Counted from the first letter of the stretch, positions 17,733 through 26,563 are shown. The stretch: 33,024 bases of DNA from Thermodesulfovibrionales bacterium (GCA_035686305.1 DASRZP010000030.1:1-33024); one strand, 5' to 3'. Numbers and translations are program-made. The notes: generated from the letters alone by a model not told the origin.

Positions 17733-19295
17733 CTATTTCGCATATTCCACAAATCTCGATTCCCTGATGACTGTAACCTTGATCTGTCCGGGGTAAGTCA
17801 GCTCTGATTCTATCTTTTTCGAGAGGTCTCTTGATAGAACGGAGGCCATGTCGTCCGTAACGTCATCGGGTTTCACGATGATCCTGACCTCTCTCCCTGC
17901 TTGAATCGCATAACATTTCTCGACACCCTTGTATGACATAGCCATCTGCTCAAGCTTCTCAAGCCGTTTGAGGTAGTTCTCGATGCTCTCTCTCCTCACC
18001 CCAGGTCTTGCAGCCGACAGGGCATCTGCTGCTGCAACGAGGGCAGCCTCGACAGTGGCTGGCTCCCCTTCGCCGTGATGGACCTGGATGGCGTTGACGA
18101 CCTTGCTGTTTTCTCCGTATTTTTTCGCTATATTTGCACCGATCTCCTGATGGGAGCCTTCAACTTCATGGTCAATGGCCTTCCCGATGTCATGGAGGAG
18201 CCCACCTCTCTTGGCGAGTTTAATATCGACAGCAAGTTCGGCCGCCATCATTCCGGCCAGGTATGCAACTTCCCTCGAGTGCTGGAGCATGTTCTGCCCG
18301 TAAGACGTCCTATATTTGAGTCTGCCGAGAAGCTTGAGGAGTTCCGGATGTATTCCTGAAAGGCCAAGATCAAATATTGCCTTTTCCCCCTCCTCCTTAA
18401 TAATGGCATCAACCTCTTTCTTGACCTTGTCGACGATCTCCTCGATCCGGGATGGATGGATCCTGCCGTCGGTTATGAGTCTCTCAAGAGCAAGACGGGC
18501 CACCTCTCTTCGCACCGGGTCAAAGGCAGAGAGCGTAACGAGTTCAGGGGTGTCATCTACGATGAGGTCTACCCCTGTTGCGGCCTCGAGGGCACGGATG
18601 TTTCTGCCTTCTCTTCCGATAATCCTCCCTTTCATCTCATCATTGGGAAGGCTGACTGCCGCCACCGTTCCATCGGCGACGTAGTCGCTGGCATACCGCT
18701 GGATAGCAGCGCTCACGATCTCCTTAGACTTTTTCTCAGCGAGCTCCTTTGCCTCGTCTTCTATCCTCTTCGCAAGCTTTGCAGAATCGAAACGCGTCTC
18801 CTCTTCAACCCTTCTCAGGATCTCCTGGCGGGCCTCTTCTGCCGACGTACCGGCGATCTTTTCCAGAACGGTCAATTGTTCCCTAATGATCTGGTTGTAG
18901 TGGTCTTCTCTGTCCCGAAGGGCCCTTTCCCTCGAAATGTACTCCTTCTCTCTTTTTGTGAGCTCATGCTCCCTCTTCTCGATCTGGTCTGACTTTCTTT
19001 CTAAGGCCTCTTCCTTTTGCCGGTGCCTTCTGTCAAGCTGATTGAGCTCATGTCTTCTATCCCGTATCTCCTTTTCAGCCTCTGATTTGGCCTGATACAC
19101 AAGATCTTTTGCTTCAAGAGCGGCCTCTTTCTTCATGGCCTCAGCCGATTTCTTTGCCTCCTCGATGAGGTCATCTCTTTCTTTTTGGAGCGATAATCTC
19201 TGATTTCGCATCGAATACCGATAGAGAAGGCTTAAGAGCGCGCCGAGCGCGAAACCGACGGCGATCGCGATGAGAAGGTATTTTATATCGAGCAT
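17733..19295 (-). CDS. rny: Ribonuclease Y
   Basis: This is a membrane-anchored endoribonuclease that initiates mRNA decay. The order is N-terminal transmembrane segment (residues 4-24), long charged coiled coil to about 190, KH RNA-binding domain with [15 protein letters not shown], and HD domain with [18 protein letters not shown] and HHGE, then a C-terminal domain ending in VEYAK. I take ATG 19295 (MLDIKYLL) because AAAGGGGG lies about 10 bases upstream and the membrane segment then starts at once, as in the family. An ATG at 19316 adds seven residues and lacks a ribosome binding site. The protein is 520 residues, the normal length. Confidence 0.96.
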   Translation of the reverse strand: MLDIKYLLIAIAVGFALGALLSLLYRYSMRNQRLSLQKERDDLIEEAKKSAEAMKKEAALEAKDLVYQAKSEAEKEIRDRRHELNQLDRRHRQKEEALERKSDQIEKREHELTKREKEYISRERALRDREDHYNQIIREQLTVLEKIAGTSAEEARQEILRRVEEETRFDSAKLAKRIEDEAKELAEKKSKEIVSAAIQRYASDYVADGTVAAVSLPNDEMKGRIIGREGRNIRALEAATGVDLIVDDTPELVTLSAFDPVRREVARLALERLITDGRIHPSRIEEIVDKVKKEVDAIIKEEGEKAIFDLGLSGIHPELLKLLGRLKYRTSYGQNMLQHSREVAYLAGMMAAELAVDIKLAKRGGLLHDIGKAIDHEVEGSHQEIGANIAKKYGENSKVVNAIQVHHGEGEPATVEAALVAAADALSAARPGVRRESIENYLKRLEKLEQMAMSYKGVEKCYAIQAGREVRIIVKPDDVTDDMASVLSRDLSKKIESELTYPGQIKVTVIRESRFVEYAK

Positions 19296-19540
19296 TGGAC
19301 GTGGTCCCCCTTTCATGGCATTTTTGAGGGCAGGGGGCGGATCTGACTTACTACGCTTCTGTAAGGATTACTGCGGCGCGTTTGTCGTATGGAGTCGCGA
19401 CGGAACGGCAGGGGAAGGAGAAGATCTCTTGAAGCGGATCCCCCAAAACACGCCTGATGCGGACGGTCCCGTTGACTCAGCGATTCTTTTACTCTCTATA
19501 GTCCTTACAAGAAGCAATGCCGTAAGAAAAATCAACCGAA
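19296..19540. other. About 245 bp leader between 6S RNA and rny
   Basis: No gene is supported here. The open frames that cross it on either strand have odd composition and also run through the 6S RNA. It probably holds the rny 5' leader or promoter on the minus strand. No strong terminator follows the 6S RNA, so the RNA may be processed from a longer transcript. Confidence 0.4.
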
Positions 19541-19725
19541 TAAGCCCGCCCTGCCGTGCAGGAGAAAAATTAGATCCGCCTATAAAATAGGTGGGTGTCC
19601 TGAAGGAGTCATTAGGCTTCTGAGCAGCTTGCTCAGCATGCACACCGATCTCCTTACTCGTACTCCCAAAAGATCTAATTTGCCGGATCAACTCTTTCGC
19701 CTTTCACGCGCAGGGCAGGCAAGCT
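19541..19725 (-). ncRNA. ssrS: 6S RNA
   Basis: 6S RNA binds the housekeeping sigma-factor form of RNA polymerase as an open-promoter mimic. On the minus strand, outer arms GCCTGCCCTGC (19720-19710) and GCAGGGCGGGC (19554-19544) pair with one wobble, and inner arms AAATTAGATC and GATCTAATTT pair perfectly around 19673-19682 and 19566-19575. The apical part has GGTGTGCATGCT, a 7-bp hairpin (CTGAGCA, loop AGC, TGCTCAG), then AGAAGCCTAA, and later GGACACCCACC. E. coli 6S has the same order: GGUGAGCAUGCU, hairpin, AGAAGCCUUAA, GACACAUUCACC. Length (about 185) fits. A location beside rny fits too. Ends are approximate by about 10 bases. Confidence 0.88.
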
Positions 19726-19762
19726 ACCCTCTTTTGCGAGCCTTCGGCTCACTGCTATTATT

Positions 19763-19792
19763 GTTATAACAGAAACGGTATCTATTGAGCAA
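19763..19792 (-). promoter_or_regulatory. Probable sigma-70 promoter of 6S RNA
   Basis: On the minus strand TTGCTC (19792-19787) and TATAAC (19768-19763) are separated by 18 bases. Transcription would begin near 19755, about 30 bases before the paired 6S core, with a small GAGCC/GGCTC hairpin between. The match is moderate and no data fix the start. Confidence 0.45.
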
Positions 19793-19893
19793 GAGGGAAA
19801 AGATCCGTCAGAACCGTTCAGATGATGGGATGTGGTCTCCAGGAACTTAAAGGAGGTATGGCCCCTCATGTTCACCAATCAGTCATCGGACGA

Positions 19894-21213
19894 TCAGTTC
19901 GTGATCAGCCTGTACTTGCCGGTCTTCTCATCCACCTGCAGGTCATCGACCTCTACAATGTCGAACGTGACGTTGTCCATCTCCTTTTGTCTGAGGATCT
20001 CCTGTAACTTCAATCGGATGTCCCGAAACACGTCTTCCTTCTCCTCTTGGCGAAGGCCCCTTGCGAGACAAGCCCTGAACAAGAAGGATGACCTGCTCAA
20101 GAGCCGGATTTGAAAGCGACGCAGGTTCCTGACATGCAACTCGACGATGACGATGGGAGAGATGAAATCCTCGCTGCCCTGACGATTCGTGAAAACGAGT
20201 GCCTGTTCCATTCGACCGATGATGTTTTTGACCTTTGTATAGGGGAGGGGCCAATCGGCATCAGGCATCTGTTGAAGAACGTCGTCCATGCGGTAACGTA
20301 TGAGCGGTAAAGTCCTGTTAAAGAGATTTGTCACACATGTATGATTGGGATGAAGTTCGAAGATCAGATCGTCTTCAAGCAGATACATGCCTTCGTTCAG
20401 CGGGTGCGTTATGGCCATAAGCATGTGTTCGGTGCTGTCATAGAGGTTCAGCAGATGGCCCGGAAAGGCTTTGAGTATGATGTCGCGGGTGTCCGGGCTG
20501 AGCGGCTCGCCTCCGCTATACGTGAAGGATGGAGATACCCTGAGTTCTCCAGCCAGCTGCTTGTGGGCGAGCATGAGAAGACAGGAAGGATAGCCGCTCA
20601 GGATATGAGGCTTCAGGGCATTGAGGCGGTCGAGGACGGGTTGCAGTGAACCGTTGATCTCGAAGACCTCTGCGCGATAGAGGAACTTCAGCAATGAACG
20701 CCGGAGCGTGAGAAACTGGGTGACGCCTGCAAAGTGGCCCTGCGTTGCGCCGAAGTAGGCGGCCCTCAGCTTCCGGAACGGGAGCGATCGAAGTCGAGAA
20801 AATTGTGCGTATCCCCGTGCCCAGTCACTCTGAGAATAGACGAAGTATCCGATCTCCCCAGATGATCCTGATGTATGGAGGACGACGAAGTTCCTTCGGA
20901 AGAGTTCACAGGGATCGTTGGACCGGGAGAGAAAATCCGCAATTCCCTCTTTGGTGATTGCGGGAGCAGTGACAATATCGTTAAAGTTCTCCATGAGAGT
21001 GCTTTTTGTCAGGACTGGGAAGACTTCGGGAACGCAGGTACGGACATCGATGCCCTGTTCGGTGATGATCCGAGCATAGTACGGTGACCGACGTCTTACG
21101 AACCCGACGAACCGGCGGAATTTTCCGAGACGGTGTTCCGACAATTCCTGCGGCGTCCGGCGCTCATTCCTTCGGAGTTCACGGTATTTCAGCAGGAGTA
21201 ATGGTATATTCAT
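19894..21213 (-). CDS. PaaK/CapK-like adenylate-forming enzyme
   Basis: This 439-residue protein belongs to the phenylacetate-CoA ligase / coenzyme F390 synthetase type of adenylate-forming enzymes (COG1541-like). Motifs are HTSGSSGE at 113-120 (AMP/ATP-binding P-loop), TYSGGEPLSPDTR at 231-243, YDSTEH at 258-263 and LIRYRMDD near 304-311, followed by the small C-terminal domain. Such enzymes activate a carboxylate as acyl-AMP and often pass it to CoA or another acceptor. There is no paa, F420 or capsule gene beside it, so the substrate is unknown. AAGGG sits upstream of ATG 21213. It appears to be a single-gene unit before the 6S gene. Confidence 0.78.
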   Translation of the reverse strand: MNIPLLLLKYRELRRNERRTPQELSEHRLGKFRRFVGFVRRRSPYYARIITEQGIDVRTCVPEVFPVLTKSTLMENFNDIVTAPAITKEGIADFLSRSNDPCELFRRNFVVLHTSGSSGEIGYFVYSQSDWARGYAQFSRLRSLPFRKLRAAYFGATQGHFAGVTQFLTLRRSLLKFLYRAEVFEINGSLQPVLDRLNALKPHILSGYPSCLLMLAHKQLAGELRVSPSFTYSGGEPLSPDTRDIILKAFPGHLLNLYDSTEHMLMAITHPLNEGMYLLEDDLIFELHPNHTCVTNLFNRTLPLIRYRMDDVLQQMPDADWPLPYTKVKNIIGRMEQALVFTNRQGSEDFISPIVIVELHVRNLRRFQIRLLSRSSFLFRACLARGLRQEEKEDVFRDIRLKLQEILRQKEMDNVTFDIVEVDDLQVDEKTGKYRLITN

Positions 21214-21380
21214 TCGCGCCCTTCGTATCGTGCGTCTCGAAGAGATAGGCTATTTTGCCAATCGGCCTTGCCGCAAGAGCGTCATCCGTCGTTGCTGCCC
21301 GACCGTCGGCAAGAGCGCCGACTAATAAAATATAAAGAGATTATATCTTGATTACAAAGCACGGTTCAGTTCAGGTGCTT

Positions 21381-22772
21381 TCACAACGTTAGAATCCTGG
21401 GGAACGTCACCTTTGCTGAAGTTCCCCGATGGCCTACCCTGTCCTCGATGGAGACACATGCTCCATGCGACGTCGCGATCTCCTTCACAATAGACAATCC
21501 CAAGCCGCTACCGGCAATGCTGTTGCCCAAAATCCTATAGAACCGTTGAAAAACAGCTTGTTTCTCCTCAAACGGTATTCCGGGACCATTATCCTCTACC
21601 GTTAGGATGACAGACCCTTCGGTTTCCTCGATCCTTGTCGTTACCGTGCTTCCGGTCTGCGAGTACTTGATGGCGTTATCGATAAGATTATCGATCAACA
21701 TCCTGATGCGAATGACATCGCCCTTTACCATTATCGGCAGTTCAGGCCCTTCGTAGCCGATGTCCACGTCTCTTTTCAAGGCAGAAGACACCCACTCCTT
21801 GGTAGTTTCCCTAAGAAGTTCGGCAAGATCAAGGGGCTTCAGATTCAACGTTTCCCGGGCGCCGGACTCGACCTGTGCAAGGGTCAGCATTTGGTTTACA
21901 AGACGAATCGCACGATCGGCACTGGTATCGATCAGGGTGAGGGTCTGCTGTAGGTCTGCGGGATCCGACTGTCTCTTGGCCAGATCCGTGTGAACCTTGA
22001 GACCGGAAAGAGGGGTTCTGAGCTGATGGGCTGCGTCAGCGATAAATCGTTGCTGGGCTTCAAGGGTCTTCCCCAATCGCGCCATGAGGTCGTTGATCTC
22101 ATGAATAATCGGACGAACTTCCTGAGGGGTACTGCTCTCTTCCAATGGGCTGAGATCTCTATGTGAGCGGGTAGCTATTTCCTTTCTCAGCATCGCCAAA
22201 GGAGACAGCCCTCTGCCAATACCAATCCATACGACGATACCGGGAAGCACGAACAGCAAGATTTGGGGCAACACCATTGTCGCAATGATCTTGCCGGCCA
22301 GTTTGGTCCGCTTGTTAAGCGTCTCTGCGACTTGGATTATGACAGTCTGGTCAGACGGTAACCCCGGCAGGAGAAAAGGGAGCGCAGCGATGCGAACTCT
22401 TCGTCCCCGGAAGGTGTCATCACGAACTGATGAGTTTCCCGGGTTCATCGCTGTATCGGGAATTGACAGGCCGGGCTCTCCTGATAGCAGTGTCCTGTCT
22501 CTTCTGACCACACTGTATGAGATCGAGTCTAGTTCGTCTGAAAGAAATATCTTTAGGGCAGAACTCGGCAGGTTTAATAATGCCTTGCCTCCCTCACCTG
22601 TTATTTGATCGGCAAGGTCATGCGCAGAGTCAACAAGAGCATAATCATAGGCCTCATTCACAAACCGACGAGCAAGAAAATACATGATACCGGTATTCAA
22701 AATCCAAAGGGCCAGCATGGGGAAGAGGAGCCAGACGAGAAGTTTGCGGCGGAGCGTGACCGGTCTATTCAT
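21381..22772 (-). CDS. Sensor histidine kinase (QseC/TctE type)
   Basis: This is a 463-residue inner-membrane kinase. Transmembrane segments are at about 11-33 and 164-184 with a periplasmic sensor of about 130 residues between, then a HAMP-like linker and the HisKA motif DAAHQLRTPLSG with phosphoacceptor H249. The ATPase domain shows DNLIDNAIKYS, VEDNGPGIP and GSGLGLSIVKEIA. The start is ATG 22772, which overlaps the regulator stop by eight bases (ATGAATAG); an upstream in-frame start at 22838 would overlap the regulator by 74 bases and add an unlikely leader. The sensor domain resembles those of TctE/QseC kinases, but the signal is unknown. Confidence 0.93.
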   Translation of the reverse strand: MNRPVTLRRKLLVWLLFPMLALWILNTGIMYFLARRFVNEAYDYALVDSAHDLADQITGEGGKALLNLPSSALKIFLSDELDSISYSVVRRDRTLLSGEPGLSIPDTAMNPGNSSVRDDTFRGRRVRIAALPFLLPGLPSDQTVIIQVAETLNKRTKLAGKIIATMVLPQILLFVLPGIVVWIGIGRGLSPLAMLRKEIATRSHRDLSPLEESSTPQEVRPIIHEINDLMARLGKTLEAQQRFIADAAHQLRTPLSGLKVHTDLAKRQSDPADLQQTLTLIDTSADRAIRLVNQMLTLAQVESGARETLNLKPLDLAELLRETTKEWVSSALKRDVDIGYEGPELPIMVKGDVIRIRMLIDNLIDNAIKYSQTGSTVTTRIEETEGSVILTVEDNGPGIPFEEKQAVFQRFYRILGNSIAGSGLGLSIVKEIATSHGACVSIEDRVGHRGTSAKVTFPRILTL

Positions 22773-23448
22773 CTTTCGGATCGGTCGGCTGGTCCAACAT
22801 ATATCCGAGACCGCGGACCGTGCGTATGATAATCCCACTGCCGACCAATTTCTTCCTCAGGCGATGAACATACACCTCAACGGCGTTATCACTGATATCG
22901 CTATCCCAATCGCAAAAGCCTTTCACAATTTGTCCTTTGCTTACCACGCCTCCCGGCCGTCTCAGTAAGGTTTCCAAGACTGCTATTTCCCGGGCGGAAA
23001 CCCCCAAGGCCTTACCCCCTAGCGTAACACGTTGTGCCTTTATGTCGAGACACAAGGAGCCGAGACAGAGCTCATCGCTGTTTTTGCTGTAAACTCGCCT
23101 CATGAGGGCCCTGACCCGGGCAGTGAGTTCGGGAAGATCAAAGGGTTTCGCAAGATAATCATCGGCCCCGAGATCCAGTCCCTTGACACGGTCCTCCAAT
23201 GAGCCCCTCGCTGTCAAAATCAACACAGGGATACCGGATTTTCGTTGGCGCAGGCGCTGCAAGACCTGAAAACCATCCATTCGAGGTAACCCGAGATCAA
23301 GGATCACGAGATCATGTATCTCCTGGTGTAACAGATTGTCGGCGTCATCGCCGGTGGTCAGGCAATCCGCCGTGTACCCTGCATTCCTCATGGACCGCAG
23401 GAGACCGTCTGCCAACACGTTGTCATCTTCTACAATCAAAATGCGCAC
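22765..23448 (-). CDS. OmpR/PhoB-family response regulator
   Basis: This 227-residue regulator has a receiver domain with D8-D9 acidic pair, phosphoacceptor D51 (LVILDLGLPRMDG), T79 and K101, and a C-terminal winged-helix DNA-binding domain (AREIAVLETLLRRPGG, then DNAVEVYVHRLRKKL and VRGLGYML). It is of the QseB/TctD type, matching the kinase encoded immediately downstream, with which it overlaps by eight bases. The start is GTG 23446-23448. Targets are unknown; the divergent glycosyltransferase gene and the palindrome at 23607-23620 are candidates. Confidence 0.95.
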   Translation of the reverse strand: MRILIVEDDNVLADGLLRSMRNAGYTADCLTTGDDADNLLHQEIHDLVILDLGLPRMDGFQVLQRLRQRKSGIPVLILTARGSLEDRVKGLDLGADDYLAKPFDLPELTARVRALMRRVYSKNSDELCLGSLCLDIKAQRVTLGGKALGVSAREIAVLETLLRRPGGVVSKGQIVKGFCDWDSDISDNAVEVYVHRLRKKLVGSGIIIRTVRGLGYMLDQPTDPKDE

Positions 23449-23606
23449 GGGATTTATCCAGTAAGGTTCGTGTAAGGTTTCCTTCCTATAATATCACAAT
23501 GAGAATTCATTCAGGGGCCTTTAAGCTCGAGAGGAGGGCCTTTGCAGTTGCCATGCAGAACTATCTTACCCGAATTGGGGATTCCTTAAAGATCTATTTT
23601 GGACAA

Positions 23607-23620
23607 GTATGAGCTCATAC
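23607..23620. promoter_or_regulatory. 14-bp perfect palindrome in the divergent intergenic region
   Basis: GTATGAGCTCATAC is a perfect palindrome in the 229-bp gap between the response regulator gene (minus) and the glycosyltransferase gene (plus), about 23 bases upstream of the latter's -35. It is a plausible operator, but no regulator is identified. Confidence 0.4.
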
Positions 23621-23642
23621 ATGAGCCAAAACAATGGTGTGT

Positions 23643-23672
23643 TTGAAATTAAGGTCGGTTGCTGCTTATAAT
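23643..23672 (+). promoter_or_regulatory. Strong sigma-70-like promoter for the GT87 gene
   Basis: TTGAAA at 23643-23648 and a perfect TATAAT at 23667-23672 are 18 bases apart. The predicted transcription start is about 23679, on top of the annotated ATG at 23678-23680. This implies either a leaderless message or a start further in, such as TTG 23696-23698, which is preceded by TAAGGAA. Confidence 0.6.
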
Positions 23673-23677
23673 CGCTG

Positions 23678-24844
23678 ATGGTAAATAAGGAATCATTGTA
23701 TCTGAACATCGGTTTTTCTTTATGGGCGCTAACTGTTCTGATTATTTGTATTCTTGTCTTTATTGCCCCGCTGACGCATACTGTAGTTCCCGTTTACCAT
23801 GAGGCCGTTGAAAGATGGGGAGCCTCAAAATCCCTGTATACTGACACAGCAAATTATAGGTATTTCTATTTTCCTCAGTTTGCATTAATTTTTAGTCCGT
23901 TTCATTGCGTGCCTATGCCTTTTAGTGATATTCTCTGGCGTATATTTGAAGCAGGGTTACTGGTTACGGGCATGTGGAAAATGGTCAAGCTGTTACCTTC
24001 ATCCGATAAGGAATCTTTCTTCTTATGTATGTCACTCGTTGTACTCACTCCATGTATTGGAGCTATGCGTAATGGTCAAGCTAACGTATTGTTTGCAGCT
24101 TTAATGGTTTACTCTATTGTCGCTCTTGCCCAATCTCGGTGGTGGCCTGCTGCTGTATTTATGATTTTTTCACTTGCTGTTAAGCCTATTGGGCTGGTGC
24201 TCATCTTGTTGGCTGTTATCGTGTATCCCTTGACAATTTGGAGGCTTGTAATCGGACTGTGTATTTTTCTTCTTCTCCCTTTCCTGTTTGCTGATTCCTC
24301 ATATGTCTTCTCCCAGTATCAACAATCCCTTTCATACCTGCTTTCTTCTTCCTTAACCGCGGAATATCGTTTTTCAGATTTGAATGGTCTTCTGCGGTCA
24401 CTTGGAATCGGCCTCACCGGGACGGTGTCGCAAAGCATAAGGATTATAGCTGGAATTTTATTTGCGGGATTATGGTGGAAAGGCTCTAAACAAATGTCAG
24501 AACCTGAACGTTCATTCCTTCTTCTTGGATTAACAGGTTCGTATCTTATGCTGTTTAATCCGATGACCGAGGGAAACAGTTATGTTATTGTTGCTCCAAG
24601 CATTGCATACTATGCCATCTATTACCTGAAAGATAAGGTCAATCCGAAATTGGGATGGAGTTTGGTCTTTATGGGATTGTCAATTGGTCTTCTCCCCGAA
24701 CTGCTTCGACCATTCGTCAACTACTTAGGTTTATGGTGGCATCCTCTAATGATGATATTTTTTTTAATATTTCTGAGCTATAAAAGTTTAGTGAGCAGCC
24801 CATCCGAAAAAAAGATTCAGGCTACACAGGTATCGGGATACTGA
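23678..24844 (+). CDS. GT87-type polyprenyl-phosphate sugar glycosyltransferase (DUF2029), multi-pass membrane protein
   Basis: This 388-residue protein has about 9-10 hydrophobic segments, an early periplasmic-loop acidic region (YHEAVERWGASKSLYTDTANYRYFYFPQFALIFSPF), RNGQANVLFAALM at about 130-142 and LAVKPIGLVLILLAV at about 165-179, the pattern of GT87/DUF2029 mannosyltransferase-like enzymes. These use lipid-linked sugar donors on the outer face of the inner membrane. Base composition is markedly AT-richer than neighbouring genes, which suggests acquisition. It has its own promoter and is followed at once by a deacetylase remnant, both typical of glycan loci. Confidence 0.75.
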   Translation: MVNKESLYLNIGFSLWALTVLIICILVFIAPLTHTVVPVYHEAVERWGASKSLYTDTANYRYFYFPQFALIFSPFHCVPMPFSDILWRIFEAGLLVTGMWKMVKLLPSSDKESFFLCMSLVVLTPCIGAMRNGQANVLFAALMVYSIVALAQSRWWPAAVFMIFSLAVKPIGLVLILLAVIVYPLTIWRLVIGLCIFLLLPFLFADSSYVFSQYQQSLSYLLSSSLTAEYRFSDLNGLLRSLGIGLTGTVSQSIRIIAGILFAGLWWKGSKQMSEPERSFLLLGLTGSYLMLFNPMTEGNSYVIVAPSIAYYAIYYLKDKVNPKLGWSLVFMGLSIGLLPELLRPFVNYLGLWWHPLMMIFFLIFLSYKSLVSSPSEKKIQATQVSGY

Positions 24845-25030
24845 ACAAAATCTATATCTATTCCGGACATGAAGCAAAAACTCTTCTTGAGCACGGGGAA
24901 GTACTTGTGGACATCTCCGACACTGTGGAGAAGAAGAAGGAGGCATTGGCAAGATATAGGAGCCAACGTTCTTCAAGAAACTGGATCGAGACAATTCGGC
25001 AATTCCTCATGTTCAATTTTCAGAGGTGCT
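24844..25030 (+). pseudogene. C-terminal remnant of a PIG-L/LmbE family deacetylase
   Basis: Directly after the GT87 stop an open frame reads KIYIYSGHEAKTLLEHGEVLV then DISDTVEKKKEALARYRSQ. This matches the conserved end of PIG-L/LmbE zinc N-acetylglucosaminyl deacetylases, where VDIS/T-D...K..AL..H.SQ is a signature before the last helix. There is no start codon with a ribosome binding site, and the catalytic N-terminal zinc motif (PHPDD) is missing, so only the last 50 or so residues survive. The frame happens to continue into tatA, so a fused reading from GTG/ATG 24907 is not meaningful. It suggests a deletion between the GT87 gene and tatA. Confidence 0.65.
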
Positions 25031-25083
25031 GTTATAATAGAAAGGGAAATATCGACAGGATATATCGAGAGGAGGCGAAGCGT

Positions 25084-25296
25084 ATGTTTGAAGGACTTTT
25101 TCAACCGATGCATATTATAATTATACTCGCTATTGCATTGGTAGTATTCGGGCCTGGGAAACCGCCGGAGCTTGGCAAGGGACTTGGCAAGAGCATAAGG
25201 GAGTTTAAGAAGGCCATGTCTGGTGATGAGAAAGATCCGGTCTTAGAAGTTAAGCAAGGAGGTTCGTCTCGGAACGTGTCCGAAAAGGAGGCGTAA
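25084..25296 (+). CDS. tatA: Twin-arginine translocase subunit TatA
   Basis: This 70-residue protein has one N-terminal membrane helix (MHIIIILAIALVVFGP, about residues 9-24), the FGPGKPPELGKGLGKS hinge and amphipathic helix of TatA/E, and a charged tail. TatA oligomers form the pore of the Tat system, which exports folded proteins. ATG 25084 has GAGGAGG 8 bases upstream. A longer in-frame start at 24907 would add the deacetylase remnant and is rejected. No tatC is here. The Tat-dependent hydrogenase encoded at the right end would need this system. Confidence 0.93.
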   Translation: MFEGLFQPMHIIIILAIALVVFGPGKPPELGKGLGKSIREFKKAMSGDEKDPVLEVKQGGSSRNVSEKEA

Positions 25297-25395
25297 TAAG
25301 ATTATCGGCAGGGGAAGAGGCTGCAGGGTGCGAGAGCCCTCTGAATGAGAGCTTCCGTTTCAACGGATGTAGGACACGATACAGGATGCATTGAG

Positions 25396-25941
25396 ATGCC
25401 ACGATGTCGAAAAGTTTTCCTCGGAGTTGTCATATTGTTGCTGTTTCCAGCCGGCTACTTCGTCTTTCTATGGGAACAGGGCAATTTTCATCAAATTACG
25501 GCAGGTGAAGCCTATCGGTCGGCTCAGCTCAGCGGGGATGAGTTTGCTTACTATATCAAGAAATATCATATCAGGAGCATATTGAATCTTCGCGGAGAAA
25601 ACAGGAATGAGCGGTGGTATGAAGACGAGATAAAAGTCAGCAAAGATTATAACATAATGCATTATGATATACCGTTATCGGCAGACAGGGAGCCGGCTGA
25701 AGAACACGTTCAGAAACTTTTGGCGATTTTTAAGACCGCACCCCGTCCGATATTGATCCATTGCAAGGCGGGCTCAGACAGGTCGGGACTTGTCGCCGCG
25801 ATGTGGAAGGTAATCGTTGATAAAGAGAATAAGGCAGAGGCCGGTAGGCAGCTGTATATCTTTTACGGGCACGTTCCGATTGGAGGGACGTCGGCGATGG
25901 ACAATTTTTTCCAGGAGTGGAAACCGCCGGCGCCTGATTAG
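25396..25941 (+). CDS. Membrane-anchored dual-specificity/tyrosine phosphatase-like protein
   Basis: The protein has about 181 residues. One transmembrane segment follows the start (VFLGVVILLLFPAGYFVFLW), then QITAGEAYRSAQLSGDEF and IRSILNLRGE, typical of the DUF442/Siw14-like phosphatase fold, and the catalytic P-loop HCKAGSDRSG with the CX5R pattern. The likely general acid is in DIPLSADREP. The catalytic domain should face the periplasm. The start is uncertain: ATG 25396 puts the membrane segment right at the N-terminus, while ATG 25345 adds 17 unhelpful residues; neither has a good ribosome binding site. The substrate (phosphotyrosine, inositol phosphate or glycan phosphate) is unknown. 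Confidence 0.82.
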   Translation: MPRCRKVFLGVVILLLFPAGYFVFLWEQGNFHQITAGEAYRSAQLSGDEFAYYIKKYHIRSILNLRGENRNERWYEDEIKVSKDYNIMHYDIPLSADREPAEEHVQKLLAIFKTAPRPILIHCKAGSDRSGLVAAMWKVIVDKENKAEAGRQLYIFYGHVPIGGTSAMDNFFQEWKPPAPD

Positions 25942-25978
25942 TGAAACGCATTGAATAACCATTCGATACTGTGAGGTC

Positions 25979-26563
25979 TCAAGTGCATTTTGCCTTCCGC
26001 TTCTCGCGCAGATAGTGAACCATCCAGAGGATTCCTCCGATAAGAAGAATCCCGATGATGACTTCCATTTCATAGCGCCTGATGTCTTTCATTACAATCT
26101 CAAGGGTGGTGCCGAAGAGATAGCCCCCTGCAGAAACGAGGACCGCCCAGAGCGCCGCACCGACAGCGTTCAGAATAATGAAGCGGCTCGCCTTGATCCG
26201 CTGGTTGCTGCCGATGACAATAGGAGTAAGAATGCGGATTCCGTAGACGAACCTGAATCCCAGCATAATGAGGTCGTGGTAACGCGCAACGATGAGATGA
26301 ATTTTTTCAGCACGGCAGTGCCATCGGGGATGACGTGCGAGGAGATCTCTGCCGCGTGCCCGCCCCACGAAATAAAAGACCTGGTCTCCAGAAAAACTCC
26401 CGATCAAAGCAATCGCCATCACGAGAGGCAAGCGGAGATATCCCATATGTGCAGCAAGCCCACCAATAATTAAGATCGTTTCGCCTTCAAAGAAGGTGCC
26501 GATGAGCAATGCGGCATACCCGTATGTCCGAATAAGGTGTTCAAGTGTTGCTGGTGACAGCAT
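25979..26563 (-). CDS. DedA family membrane protein
   Basis: This 194-residue integral membrane protein has the DedA/SNARE-associated domain: FEGETILIIGG at about 25-35, an Asp in GSFSGDQVFYFVGRARGRDLL (about 55-75) and FRFVYGIRILTPIVIGSNQ (about 103-121) with the conserved Arg and Gly residues. DedA proteins are flippase-like transporters for undecaprenyl phosphate or phospholipids. It converges with the phosphatase gene, with a 37-base gap. Confidence 0.9.
   Translation of the reverse strand: MLSPATLEHLIRTYGYAALLIGTFFEGETILIIGGLAAHMGYLRLPLVMAIALIGSFSGDQVFYFVGRARGRDLLARHPRWHCRAEKIHLIVARYHDLIMLGFRFVYGIRILTPIVIGSNQRIKASRFIILNAVGAALWAVLVSAGGYLFGTTLEIVMKDIRRYEMEVIIGILLIGGILWMVHYLREKRKAKCT

Noticed and set aside
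19368-19691. 107-codon minus-strand open frame between rny and the PaaK-like gene
   Set aside because: It runs through the conserved 6S RNA structure and has no protein-like features.
24907-25296. 129-residue TatA with a long N-terminal extension
   Set aside because: The extension is the leftover end of a PIG-L deacetylase; the true start at 25084 has GAGGAGG and the normal TatA N-terminus.
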